This document shows, one piece after another, positions 18,001 through 25,964 of a stretch of DNA of 64,000 nucleotides. Location: NCBI GenBank assembly GCA_965247735.1, contig CBDFHN010000001.1, forward strand, positions 620,001-684,000, given 5' to 3'. The stretch is from JAOXRU01 sp965247735. Its GTDB lineage: Bacteria; Bacteroidota; Bacteroidia; Flavobacteriales; Flavobacteriaceae. The position numbers and the translations under genes were made by a program. How positions within the stretch are numbered: the stretch's first letter is position 1; each line of letters starts with the position of its first letter. The notes below the pieces were generated by a model that searched no databases, had not been told where the DNA came from, and saw only the letters and a list, made by a program, of their open reading frames with translations.

Positions 18001-18163
18001 TTTTTGTTTCAAATCCAAAATAAGTGGCCCTAGGAGCTAATTTGTTTTCTTCAAAAATTTTATGGTTATAATGGTTTTTTTGTTCAGCTATAGTATTTAA
18101 TTTTTTGGTATTGCATCCAATTAATAGTATCGCAACAAGTGCTAATAATAGTTTAGTTTTCAT
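15020..18163 (-). CDS. lacZ: beta-galactosidase, GH2 family, lipoprotein
   Basis: A 1047-residue protein with a lipoprotein signal (LLIGC, Cys17). Five-domain LacZ layout: sugar-binding domain from about residue 55 (GDWKFNW, VPANWEVEGFGHPIY), TIM barrel around 330-620, and large C-terminal domain from about 740. The acid/base Glu lies in YSWSLGNEAGEG (near residue 477) and the nucleophile in MIEYAHAMGNSVG (near residue 536). NFWRPPTDNDLGN and WYGKGPQESYWDR are typical of the C-terminal domain. It probably cleaves terminal beta-galactosides in the periplasm. It is last in a three-gene operon; its start overlaps the preceding gene by 11 bp. Confidence 0.9.
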   Translation of the reverse strand: MKTKLLLALVAILLIGCNTKKLNTIAEQKNHYNHKIFEENKLAPRATYFGFETKNIVKKEDSRRFISLNGDWKFNWVKDPKQRPTTFQNIEFDDSDWTTIPVPANWEVEGFGHPIYLDERYPFTTKWPDAPTDYNPVGSYRKEINLTKQFLSEDIILHFAAAKSAMYVYINGEYVGYSQGSKTPAEFNITKYLREGQNIIALQLFRWSDASYLESQDMLRMSGIERDVYLYSQPKVFIADYDANTTLDDTYTTGIFKGGVTINNVSTEKSNRTLFIELFTEGKSIYKTSKEISIPKNTIETIVLDSTSITAVKKWSAENPNLYQLQLSLIDTNSLGNSQFVQQNIGFKRVEIKNSQVLINGKAINFKGVDRHETDPYTGHVVSRESMEMDIKLMKQNNINAVRSSHYPNDPYWLELCDTYGLYVIDEANIESHPLAIDKTTQIGNEMSWLPAHMMRTQRMFFRDRNHPSIYSWSLGNEAGEGEVFRTTYKWLKEQDNNRIVQYEPAGKDDYTDLYCPMYPKPENLIEHATSNSDKPSIMIEYAHAMGNSVGNLQDYWDIIEKYPNLQGGYIWDWVDQSLEYKNEEGKPYLAYGHDYHPDLPTDGNFLNNGLVDPYRNPHPHLSEVKKVYEPAQFTYLGNGKYSITNKNFFADFSKQTVLWKLLENGKVVNTGNTNFTTVLAQKTKTFQLEDFPKTFNNNKEYILLLSLVQKTKTALIPEGHEIAWDEFIIQKGITTNNKGKRKNDLEINNDTAITIKNKNVTLTIDSKSGELILWNYNNELITSEPIRPNFWRPPTDNDLGNNMHKWAQIWQDATYNYTATLKKAPVKTPNGVSFSLNYELPNIKAEILVVYEITPEGILDVNYSFTPKQKDLPNIPRLGMYLTLTDSYTNASWYGKGPQESYWDRNTGQKTAIYTNTINTGFEQYSRPQETGNKSNVRWFSIASNAIVLKASGNTSLLNSSIWPFTMKEIDFNPELDASESASGLVPVTKKHGAEIKIGKQYQWNIDYLQMGVGGDTSWGRLVHPEYTIPADKTYKYSFSISPNKN

Positions 18164-21100
18164 TAGTATAGGAATTAGATTTCATAAAATCTTCAGAGAA
18201 TATCTTACTTAGGTAAAAAATGAGTTCTTTTGCGTTTTCTATTGTAAAAACAATTGGAGGTTTTATTTTTAAAACATTATGATCGGGGCCATCTGTACTC
18301 ATTAGTATACCATGATCTTTCATTCTGTTTGCCAAATAATCGGTTTGATTGGCTAATGGCTTTTTTTGAGCATCTACCAATTCAATACCTAAAAATAGTC
18401 CTTGACCACGTACATCGCCAATAATAGGGTATGTTGTTGCTAGTTTTTGCAATTCTCCTTTTAAAAACTCACCAACTTTTAATGCATTCTCTTGGAGCTT
18501 TTCTCGTTTTACAGTACGCAATACTTCAGCTCCAATAGCACAAGAGACAGGATTACCTCCAAAAGTGTTAAAATATTCCATGCCGTTGGCAAATTTATCA
18601 GCTACCTCCTGAGTACATACTACTGCGGCAAGTGGATGCCCATTTCCTAAAGGTTTTCCAATAGTAACTATATCAGGAATAACATCGTGTAATTGAAAAC
18701 CCCAAAAGGTTTTTCCCAACCTACCACAACCAACCTGTACTTCATCAGAAATACAGAGTCCACCAGCAGCTTTTACATAATTATATGCTTTTGCTAAGAA
18801 TCCTTTTGGTAATTCTACTTGACCACCACAACTTATAATTGGTTCTATGATAAAAGCTCCAACATTTCTGTTTTTTGCGTGTATGTTTTTTATTTGCTGT
18901 TGTACTTCATCTGCATAAGCATCGGCAGTATGTTCTCCTTGATGTTTTCCTCTAAAAGCATCGGGTAGGGGAAATATATGAGTATGTTCTGGTGCTCCTT
19001 TACCGCCTTTACCATCAAATTTATAGGAGCTAATATCAATACACATATTGGCATTACCATGATAGCCTACTTCTGAGGCAATAATATCTCGTTCTCCAGT
19101 ATTGGCCTTAACCATTCTAATAGCGAGTTCGTTGGCTTCACTTCCAGAATTTACAAAATGAACAACGCTTAATTCTGGTGGCATTGTTTCCAATATTTCC
19201 TGAGTCAACGCATTGATATTATCATGTAAATACCTTGAGTTGGTATTGATTAAGCCCATTTGCTCTTGTCCAGCTTTTACAACTGCAGGATGCTCATGAC
19301 CAACATGTGCTACATTATTAACGGTATCTAAATACTTATTGCCATATTGATCTAATAAGTATTGCCCGTCTCCACGTACCATTTTAATAGGAACATCGTA
19401 TTGTAAGCTTAAACTTTTACCTAAATGTTGTTTTCTATAATTTATTAATTCTTGATTAGAAATTGTGTTATTTTCTGAAAGTGCTTCTGACTTAAATAGT
19501 AGATTAGGATTTGGACAGATACTTTTCCAAACTTTAGTTTGCTTTAGATAAGCAACACCTGGAAAATCGTTTTTAAAATCAAGTAAGGATAATAGTACTT
19601 GAAAATGAAGATGTGGTGCCCAGTTTCCATTTTCTGGATAATTTCCTAGAAGGGCGAGTAGTGCTCCTTTTTTAATCTGATCTCCTGCTTTTTTATGAGC
19701 AACACTTTCAACCGTTAAATGACCATATAGGGTATAGAATTCGAAATTTTCAATCTTATGCTTTAAAACAATTAATCCGCCATATTCTTTATCACCGGCA
19801 TCATTAACGGCAAAAACAATTTCTCCATCTAATAATGCATGAACAGGAGTTTGTGCAGGAAGCCAAAAATCAACACCTAAATGTATGCTTCTACTTTCCC
19901 TACCATTATTTCCTGTTTTATCATAAGAAGTGGATGTATAGATAGGTCTAGGCTCTAAGTAACCACCAGCTATAATTTTATCAGGAACTGTATGTTGAAG
20001 CCTATCAATTTTAAATTGAAATATTGCTAAATCATTAAAGTCTGCTTTGGCTCCAATCCATTTACTGGAAACGCTTAAATCTAAATGGTGAATATCGTTT
20101 TTTGCTATAGTTGGAAACAATTCGGCACTAGAAAAAGTATTGTTTTTTGCCCAATTTATAAATTTTTCTTCATTTGGATGTGCAGTATAACCACAAGCTT
20201 CCCTAAAGGTGTAATATGCATAATTGGGACTAATAATAAACCATTTTTTTAGTACTTCCCATGCTGGTTTTTCGCTAATAAGCAAGTAAGCATTATCTGG
20301 CTCGTTAATCTTGTTTAAAGCAGATTTTGTTACTGTAATAACCAATCGCATGGCAATAGTTGTATACAAGTGGGCTAATTCTTCCTCTTTTAATGGAAAA
20401 GAAGCGTGGTATCCTTTTATTAATGGTATTGCAGCTTCTAAAGGATCGTTATGTTGCATTATACCATAAGCACAAGCTATTGCAAGATCGTTAATAACTT
20501 GGGTATGTATGGCATCTCCATAGTCTATAGCAGCTTTTACCGTTGGATTGATCAATTCTGAAGAAACAATAACATTATTATCGTTAGCATCGTTATGTAC
20601 AACACTTTTTCTTAGCTTTTGATAGGTCTCTTGCTTTTGAGAGAATTGCTCTTGAAAATATGAAATTATCTCTTTTTCATCACCTTCAAACAAGTCTATA
20701 TGTGCTGTAGTCCAAAGTGATTGTGCAACATCCCATTCAAAATCCCGATGCGCTTCTGGATGGTCAAAACCTTGCAGTGCAGTTGTAAGTGCACCACATT
20801 GCGTTCCCAAACTGTAACGTAGGCTATCTAATTGTGGATTTACACTACTCCATACTCTTCCTGTAACCCAAGTTAATAAACGTACTTTTCTGCGGTTACC
20901 AGCTTCGTCAATAATTTCTGAAATAGCATCTCCGTTAGTACTTAAACATACTTGGGGCGCTATTAAATTATTTTCCTTGTTTTGGGTATGTTGCAATAGT
21001 TTTTGCTGAAAATCTAAATAAGCTTCATTTTCATCTGGACGAGATATTTTTAAGATATAGCCATCACCATCTGCTACTTTTATTCTAAAATTAAAATCAA

Positions 21101-21209
21101 CCTCTCCAGGAAGGGGAGATGCTTGTCCAGTGATATTATATAATGACAATGCAATTGCTGCTGCCTTGTCAGTAGAAATTTGTAGTGTATTATAATTCAT
21201 CTTCATCAT
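18153..21209 (-). CDS. kinase + M23 peptidase + class III aminotransferase fusion protein
   Basis: A 1018-residue cytoplasmic-looking protein with three domains. Residues about 20-340 form an aminoglycoside-phosphotransferase/hydroxylysine-kinase-like domain with the catalytic motif HNDANDNN (near residue 204) and AAIDYGDA. Residues about 430-560 form a LytM/M23-like domain with HLGVD and HLHFQ zinc-site motifs. Residues about 590-1010 form a class III aminotransferase (SDEVQVGCGRLG, PLP lysine in IGKPLGNGHP). The outer domains resemble hydroxylysine kinase and ethanolamine-phosphate phospho-lyase. The start has Met at codons 1, 2 and 4; any of them overlaps the upstream stop. Overlap on both sides indicates coupled translation with two glycosidases. 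Confidence 0.8.
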   Translation of the reverse strand: MMKMNYNTLQISTDKAAAIALSLYNITGQASPLPGEVDFNFRIKVADGDGYILKISRPDENEAYLDFQQKLLQHTQNKENNLIAPQVCLSTNGDAISEIIDEAGNRRKVRLLTWVTGRVWSSVNPQLDSLRYSLGTQCGALTTALQGFDHPEAHRDFEWDVAQSLWTTAHIDLFEGDEKEIISYFQEQFSQKQETYQKLRKSVVHNDANDNNVIVSSELINPTVKAAIDYGDAIHTQVINDLAIACAYGIMQHNDPLEAAIPLIKGYHASFPLKEEELAHLYTTIAMRLVITVTKSALNKINEPDNAYLLISEKPAWEVLKKWFIISPNYAYYTFREACGYTAHPNEEKFINWAKNNTFSSAELFPTIAKNDIHHLDLSVSSKWIGAKADFNDLAIFQFKIDRLQHTVPDKIIAGGYLEPRPIYTSTSYDKTGNNGRESRSIHLGVDFWLPAQTPVHALLDGEIVFAVNDAGDKEYGGLIVLKHKIENFEFYTLYGHLTVESVAHKKAGDQIKKGALLALLGNYPENGNWAPHLHFQVLLSLLDFKNDFPGVAYLKQTKVWKSICPNPNLLFKSEALSENNTISNQELINYRKQHLGKSLSLQYDVPIKMVRGDGQYLLDQYGNKYLDTVNNVAHVGHEHPAVVKAGQEQMGLINTNSRYLHDNINALTQEILETMPPELSVVHFVNSGSEANELAIRMVKANTGERDIIASEVGYHGNANMCIDISSYKFDGKGGKGAPEHTHIFPLPDAFRGKHQGEHTADAYADEVQQQIKNIHAKNRNVGAFIIEPIISCGGQVELPKGFLAKAYNYVKAAGGLCISDEVQVGCGRLGKTFWGFQLHDVIPDIVTIGKPLGNGHPLAAVVCTQEVADKFANGMEYFNTFGGNPVSCAIGAEVLRTVKREKLQENALKVGEFLKGELQKLATTYPIIGDVRGQGLFLGIELVDAQKKPLANQTDYLANRMKDHGILMSTDGPDHNVLKIKPPIVFTIENAKELIFYLSKIFSEDFMKSNSYTNEN

Positions 21210-23238
21210 TTGTTAGTAGCATTATAATATGCGCAGCACTCCAACTAAAGTTTTGTGCATTGAGTCCTTTTCCTGTAATAGGATGATAGTTTTCTCGTAT
21301 CGATTTTCCATCTTCTAGGATACCTTCAGCTCCAGATATAATTTGTTCCGTAGCTTTATAAGCTTCATCTATAAATCCATAATTTTGCAATCCTTTTACT
21401 CCAAAATAAGCCTGATCTAACCAGTTTGGCCCTCTCCAATATCCTCTTAAGGGATTGAATTTTTCATGATCGGCACTCATGGTTTGGAAAGGAACTTTGG
21501 TATAAAACTTTGCAGGATTCATCATTTTATTTTTAACAGCTAATGCTTGTTCTTGTGTTGCTGCATTTGCCCATAAGGCTGTCCATCCTTCACTTCCTTC
21601 TCCTTTAATAAATGTTGTTCCTTCTAAATTAGTGTCATAAAACCAACCATCGTTAGCATCATAAAACTGACTTTGTATTTTCTCTTTTAAAAGAGCAGCT
21701 TCAGCCTTGTATATTATTACATCTCCATTTTTTTCTAAAATTTTAGCAAGCTTTGCTAGGTATAATTTTTCTGCATATAAATAGGCATTTAAATCTACAC
21801 TTTCTTGATCAATAGAATAGGCGCCATCACTATTTTTTAATATCTTAGAATTATCAAAACGTATGGCATTATCCATTCCGCTTTCCCATTTTGCAGCAAT
21901 TAAGCTTCCATCTGTTGATCCATATTCGCACAATCCATCTTTATCATGATCTCTTTTGTTGTACCACCAATTGTGATATAGTTTTAGCTTAGGATAAAGT
22001 TCTTTAATAAAGCTAGTGTCTTTGTCTTTTTGATAAATTTTGGCTACTGCCCAAGTTGCCAATGGTGGTTTTGTATCTCTATAGTTATGTGCTTCTATGG
22101 TAGTATCTCTATATACACAGTCTACAATAAAACCATCGCTATTTTGAAAATGAAACATTGTTTTTACCTGACTTTTTGCAAGATCGGTGTTGTAGTATGA
22201 TAAACCTACAGCATGTTTCCAAGAATCCCAAGACCAGAAACCGTTGAACCATTTGTAATGATAACTAGGGAACAAACCAGCATGTTTTAGCTCTCCAGCA
22301 GGAATACGCCAATTGTTTTGTAATGTAAGCTGTGCTTTTGCTAAAACTTTGGCATAGGTAACGTTTTTAAACTTCTGCTTGGTATCTAAATTCAAAGCAA
22401 TTAATTGCTGTTCTTTTTCTAGTTTTCTTTTTAGTAAAATACTATCAAAATTACTGTTAGTAATTAATTGCTTTTCATTTTTCCATGAGTATTCGGGAAA
22501 AATAAATGTTTGTGAAATGATAATGTTTTCCGTTGTATTTGCTGCAATAGCAACTCTTTTGTGGTTTATTTGATAATTAATACTATCTTTAATTGTGATT
22601 TTATTGTTCTGATCAGATACAAATTGTAAATAACCGGTAGCTGTAGAATGTTTAGAATCAAGTTTTAAATAATTATGAGCTGCTGTAGCTTTTATTCCAA
22701 TATCAAAAAGGCTTGCTTTAATATGTACATCAAATAGTATTGAATGTGATGAAGTATTGGTGATTTTTGTGCGTTGTAAAGCGGTATGTCCAGATATAAA
22801 AACTAATTCTTGTTGTATGCTAAGAGAATCATTTTTGTAGCGTTGTTCTAAATGGCTACTATAGCTTTCTTGCGCTGTTATATCTTTTTTCCAATTTACT
22901 GTTTTTGTAACGTCTGTGGTATTTGTTAACGTAAGTGTAGCTAATGATGGGTTTGTCCAAACTCCATTCTGCTGTGTTAACAGATAAGGTCCAGAAAAGC
23001 CACCATAGTTGGTAATAGAATCAGGCATGCTATAGGCAAACCAAGCCCCTTGATCAGAAAACATTAGCATACTTTTATCTGATTTATGAGAAGGAGTACC
23101 AATATAGTTTAAGCTGTTTTTTGAATGTACTAACTGGGTAAACTTTGGTGACGACTTAAGAGCATCTTTTTTTTGAGGAGTACAATTTAAAAGTAAAAGA
23201 AGTGAAACTCCTAGGTATAAAACGTTTCTTTTTGACAT
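21190..23238 (-). CDS. GH63/GH37-like (MGH1-type) glycoside hydrolase lipoprotein
   Basis: A 682-residue protein with a lipoprotein signal (LLLNC, Cys19). The N-terminal third is a beta-sandwich domain. The rest is an (alpha/alpha)6 barrel with motifs of the trehalase/GH63 clan: FNGFWSWDSWKHAVGL (near residue 338, putative acid Asp), KPPLATWAVAKIY, KWESGMDNAIRFD (near 451), RGYWRGPNWLDQAYF, and IRENYHPITGKGL near the C-terminus. Activity is likely on alpha-linked glucosides or mannosyl/glucosylglycerate-like substrates. First gene of the operon; its last 20 bp overlap the fusion gene. Confidence 0.8.
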   Translation of the reverse strand: MSKRNVLYLGVSLLLLLNCTPQKKDALKSSPKFTQLVHSKNSLNYIGTPSHKSDKSMLMFSDQGAWFAYSMPDSITNYGGFSGPYLLTQQNGVWTNPSLATLTLTNTTDVTKTVNWKKDITAQESYSSHLEQRYKNDSLSIQQELVFISGHTALQRTKITNTSSHSILFDVHIKASLFDIGIKATAAHNYLKLDSKHSTATGYLQFVSDQNNKITIKDSINYQINHKRVAIAANTTENIIISQTFIFPEYSWKNEKQLITNSNFDSILLKRKLEKEQQLIALNLDTKQKFKNVTYAKVLAKAQLTLQNNWRIPAGELKHAGLFPSYHYKWFNGFWSWDSWKHAVGLSYYNTDLAKSQVKTMFHFQNSDGFIVDCVYRDTTIEAHNYRDTKPPLATWAVAKIYQKDKDTSFIKELYPKLKLYHNWWYNKRDHDKDGLCEYGSTDGSLIAAKWESGMDNAIRFDNSKILKNSDGAYSIDQESVDLNAYLYAEKLYLAKLAKILEKNGDVIIYKAEAALLKEKIQSQFYDANDGWFYDTNLEGTTFIKGEGSEGWTALWANAATQEQALAVKNKMMNPAKFYTKVPFQTMSADHEKFNPLRGYWRGPNWLDQAYFGVKGLQNYGFIDEAYKATEQIISGAEGILEDGKSIRENYHPITGKGLNAQNFSWSAAHIIMLLTNDEDEL

Positions 23239-23709
23239 TTAGTTACTTGTTTATCTTTTGAAAAATATAAATAAAAAGGGATGATTTTAATGCTGATAAA
23301 ATCGAAAGTACAAAAAAAAATGAATTATTAATAATAAGTTTTGTTTTTATCTATAGTATTGAAAAACAAGGAGATTGGGGAGCTTTAGAAATGAATAAAA
23401 CAAATTTTAACTACCAGTTTTTTACTGTTTTATAATTGGAATTAAAGCATTGAAATAAAAACAATTGGATAGTAAAAAGACGGTTTCTGCTAGAAGAAGT
23501 GAGCTGTTTTAAAAAAAATCAACGTTTTGACTAGGTATAAACTAATGTTGAATTAATTTATGTTGTTCCTAGATCAAAACGTTGAAAATATTGCTTAAAT
23601 AATGATTAGAGCTATTGATTGTATCAATTGAATAGCTATTGCAATGTAATGATATGTTTTTTACATGTATTTGATAACCAACAGATGGTTTTTGCTATTA
23701 AAATGCGTT
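23239..23709. other. 471-bp intergenic region with a long inverted repeat
   Basis: Between two minus-strand operons. At 23519-23535 the sequence TCAACGTTTTGACTAGG is mirrored at 23568-23585 (CCTAGATCAAAACGTTGA) with a one-base bulge and a 32-base spacer. It may be a large hairpin or a pair of binding sites. The part next to 23238 should hold the promoter of the glycosidase operon, but I see no clear TTG/TAnnTTTG pair. The rest is AT-rich without genes. Confidence 0.5.
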
Positions 23710-24381
23710 TTACATGTTTAGAAGTACCAATATGTTAAATTGATCTCGGCTAGAGGTTTCAAAAAATTGATTCATATAACCTGCTTCAAGTTTTAGGTTA
23801 CTATTTAGTTTATAACCAATACCTGCATATACACGATTTCTATCAAATATTGATGTTTTTGTGTTTAGGAATATTTCATTATAAGCAGAAAAATAATACT
23901 TTTTTAGTGCTGATTCTTTTGTGCTAAAGGGTACTTTTAATCCTAAAAAGTATCTGAATCGCATTTTAAAATCAGCTTCTACAAAACGTTGTTCAAATCT
24001 ATATCTGTGACTTAGATTAACAATACCAACCTTTTGTTTTGTTGTAAATTGCTGGTAAATACGATGTTCATTTACACTAGCTTTTTCATTAGAATCACCA
24101 ATATAATTTTCAGACAATATATAGCCATAACCTAATAAGATATTGTTATTGTTTTCTGTTAAGTTATATCCTAAACCAGTCCTTATTAGCAATTGTTCTA
24201 AATCTCCAATGGCGTCATAATTTCTGTATTGTACCTCATGATGTAGGTTCCATTTTTGATTAAGTTGCTTATTACCTATGTAAATTAGCCAATTCCCAAA
24301 ATTACTGTCCTGTGCACGTATTGCAATAGGCAGCATCAATACTAAGATTAATGCTGCCATACCAATTTTTTTCTTTTTCAT
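23710..24381 (-). CDS. DUF2490 family outer-membrane-type protein
   Basis: A 223-residue protein with a signal peptide (residues 1-23, ending IRAQ). FGNWLIYIGNKQLNQKWNLHHEVQYRNYDAIGDLEQLLIRTGLGYNL is the typical DUF2490 beginning; the rest consists of alternating amphipathic beta strands and ends NQFNILVLLNM-like with a terminal hydrophobic strand, as in outer-membrane barrels. Function unknown. It lies 9 bp after the carbonic anhydrase gene and is last in the putative inorganic-carbon operon. Confidence 0.8.
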   Translation of the reverse strand: MKKKKIGMAALILVLMLPIAIRAQDSNFGNWLIYIGNKQLNQKWNLHHEVQYRNYDAIGDLEQLLIRTGLGYNLTENNNNILLGYGYILSENYIGDSNEKASVNEHRIYQQFTTKQKVGIVNLSHRYRFEQRFVEADFKMRFRYFLGLKVPFSTKESALKKYYFSAYNEIFLNTKTSIFDRNRVYAGIGYKLNSNLKLEAGYMNQFFETSSRDQFNILVLLNM

Positions 24382-24390
24382 ATATAGCGT

Positions 24391-25020
24391 TTATTCGTAG
24401 AAATTAACTGCACCAGTTTTAATATCGTACATCGCTCCAATAATCATGATTTCTCCACTTTGCTGCATTTCAGCCAACACTTCACTTTCGTTAAGGATTC
24501 TATCAATAGTCATCGTTACATTTTTTGCAGCAACATTATCTACAAAACTAAGGTTTGAAGAGTTTCTTTGCGCTTGATCTTCTGGTTGTTTTACCGCTTC
24601 AACTGCTGGTTTTATCTTTTCGATTAATTTGGTAAGGTTCCCCATTTTTGCATCATCACAAGCACCTTTAACTGCTCCACAGCTAGTGTGTCCTAAAACA
24701 ACAACAAGTTTTGTGCCAGCAAGTTTGCATGCAAACTCCATGCTTCCTAAAATATCTTCATTAACAAAGTTTCCTGCAACACGAGCACTAAAAACATCAC
24801 CAATACCTTGGTCAAAAATTACTTCAGATGATACTCTAGAGTCAATACAACTTAATATAGTTGCAAAAGGATATTGTCCTGTGCTTGTATCTTTTACCTG
24901 AGCTAATAAGTCTCTATTGGCTTTAATATTATTGGTAAACCTAATATTTCCTTCCTTTAATTCTTGTAAAGATTTTTGAGGAGTCATTGTAGCTTGTGTT
25001 TCTTTTGTGTGTGCTTTCAT
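24391..25020 (-). CDS. can: beta-class carbonic anhydrase
   Basis: A 209-residue protein that interconverts CO2 and bicarbonate. All beta-class residues are present: zinc ligands Cys58, His111 and Cys114 (ILSCIDSR, VLGHTSCGAVKGAC) and the Asp60-Arg62 dyad. No signal peptide, so it is cytoplasmic. It sits between a universal stress protein gene and a DUF2490 gene and downstream of a SulP anion transporter, an arrangement that suggests bicarbonate uptake and conversion. Confidence 0.9.
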   Translation of the reverse strand: MKAHTKETQATMTPQKSLQELKEGNIRFTNNIKANRDLLAQVKDTSTGQYPFATILSCIDSRVSSEVIFDQGIGDVFSARVAGNFVNEDILGSMEFACKLAGTKLVVVLGHTSCGAVKGACDDAKMGNLTKLIEKIKPAVEAVKQPEDQAQRNSSNLSFVDNVAAKNVTMTIDRILNESEVLAEMQQSGEIMIIGAMYDIKTGAVNFYE

Positions 25021-25044
25021 AAATTTAATATGTATAGTTAATAA

Positions 25045-25863
25045 TTAGTGCCCCAGTATTAATACTGGCACACTTGTTTTGTTTAATAATTGTTTAATAT
25101 TTGATGAAATGTTATTTATTAATAATGATGTTCTGTTCTTTTTTGTGTTACGAACCAAACATAACAATTCTACATTACTTTTTAAAACATAAGAAGAGAG
25201 TCCACTTAATGTATTAGCAGTTTCTTCAAATTCGAATGTTATGGATTCTTTATCTCCTTCGGGTTTTGTAGAAGTAGTTGCTTCTTTATTTTTAAACTTA
25301 AAATTGATAATTGGACTTGTACTTAGCTGCTTTAAATCTTGAGTGATTTCAAAATTATCTTGATTGGAATGCTCATCAAAAAAACCTAATAGCATATCTG
25401 TATAAGGAGTATTTGTTTTTCCAGTTATAAGCACATTACCACCAAAATTATTAATCACAAATTGGGTTAGATTATCACTAAAAAAGCTTAACAATTTAGG
25501 TTTTCCCTTGCCTAAAACAACAATATCTGGTTGTTTGCTGTTGAGATGATCTAAGACTTCATTTTTTATATTACCAAAGGTAAAATCATATTTAATACTG
25601 ATATTTTCTTCTTTGGCAATACGTTCTGTAAGCTTTTCCATTTGCTTTTTTATAGAAGAACGTTCTTTCTCTATTGCAATAATTGCAGAAGACTGGTTAT
25701 CGTTTTTAACAATTTCCGTTGGTGTTTTTACGTAAAACAGCTCTATACTACCATCTATAAGTTTAGAAAGGTTAATGGCATATTGTAAAACTTCTGGTGC
25801 TACTTGTGCTAGATCTATTAACACAAGTAGTTTATATTTTGATGCTGAAATTTTTGTTTTCAT
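25045..25863 (-). CDS. universal stress protein family, tandem-domain type
   Basis: A 272-residue protein. The first 145 residues form a USP domain (YKLLVLIDLAQVAPEVLQYAINLSKLIDGSIELFYVKT, then PDIVVLGKGKP and GGNVLITG). The second half ends with a USP-like strand pattern (VELLCLVRNTKKN, SVPVLILGH) and looks like a degenerate second domain. Such proteins often associate with transporters or stress responses in Bacteroidetes. It lies between sulP (101 bp) and the carbonic anhydrase gene (24 bp) in one direction. Confidence 0.75.
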   Translation of the reverse strand: MKTKISASKYKLLVLIDLAQVAPEVLQYAINLSKLIDGSIELFYVKTPTEIVKNDNQSSAIIAIEKERSSIKKQMEKLTERIAKEENISIKYDFTFGNIKNEVLDHLNSKQPDIVVLGKGKPKLLSFFSDNLTQFVINNFGGNVLITGKTNTPYTDMLLGFFDEHSNQDNFEITQDLKQLSTSPIINFKFKNKEATTSTKPEGDKESITFEFEETANTLSGLSSYVLKSNVELLCLVRNTKKNRTSLLINNISSNIKQLLNKTSVPVLILGH

Positions 25864-25964
25864 ATGTCTATACTTTTTATTAAAACGTTCACATAAAACA
25901 TCCCATTAGTTATCTCTTTGTATGTCGAAACCATTATGGATGGATGTTCTATATTATGTTTGTA

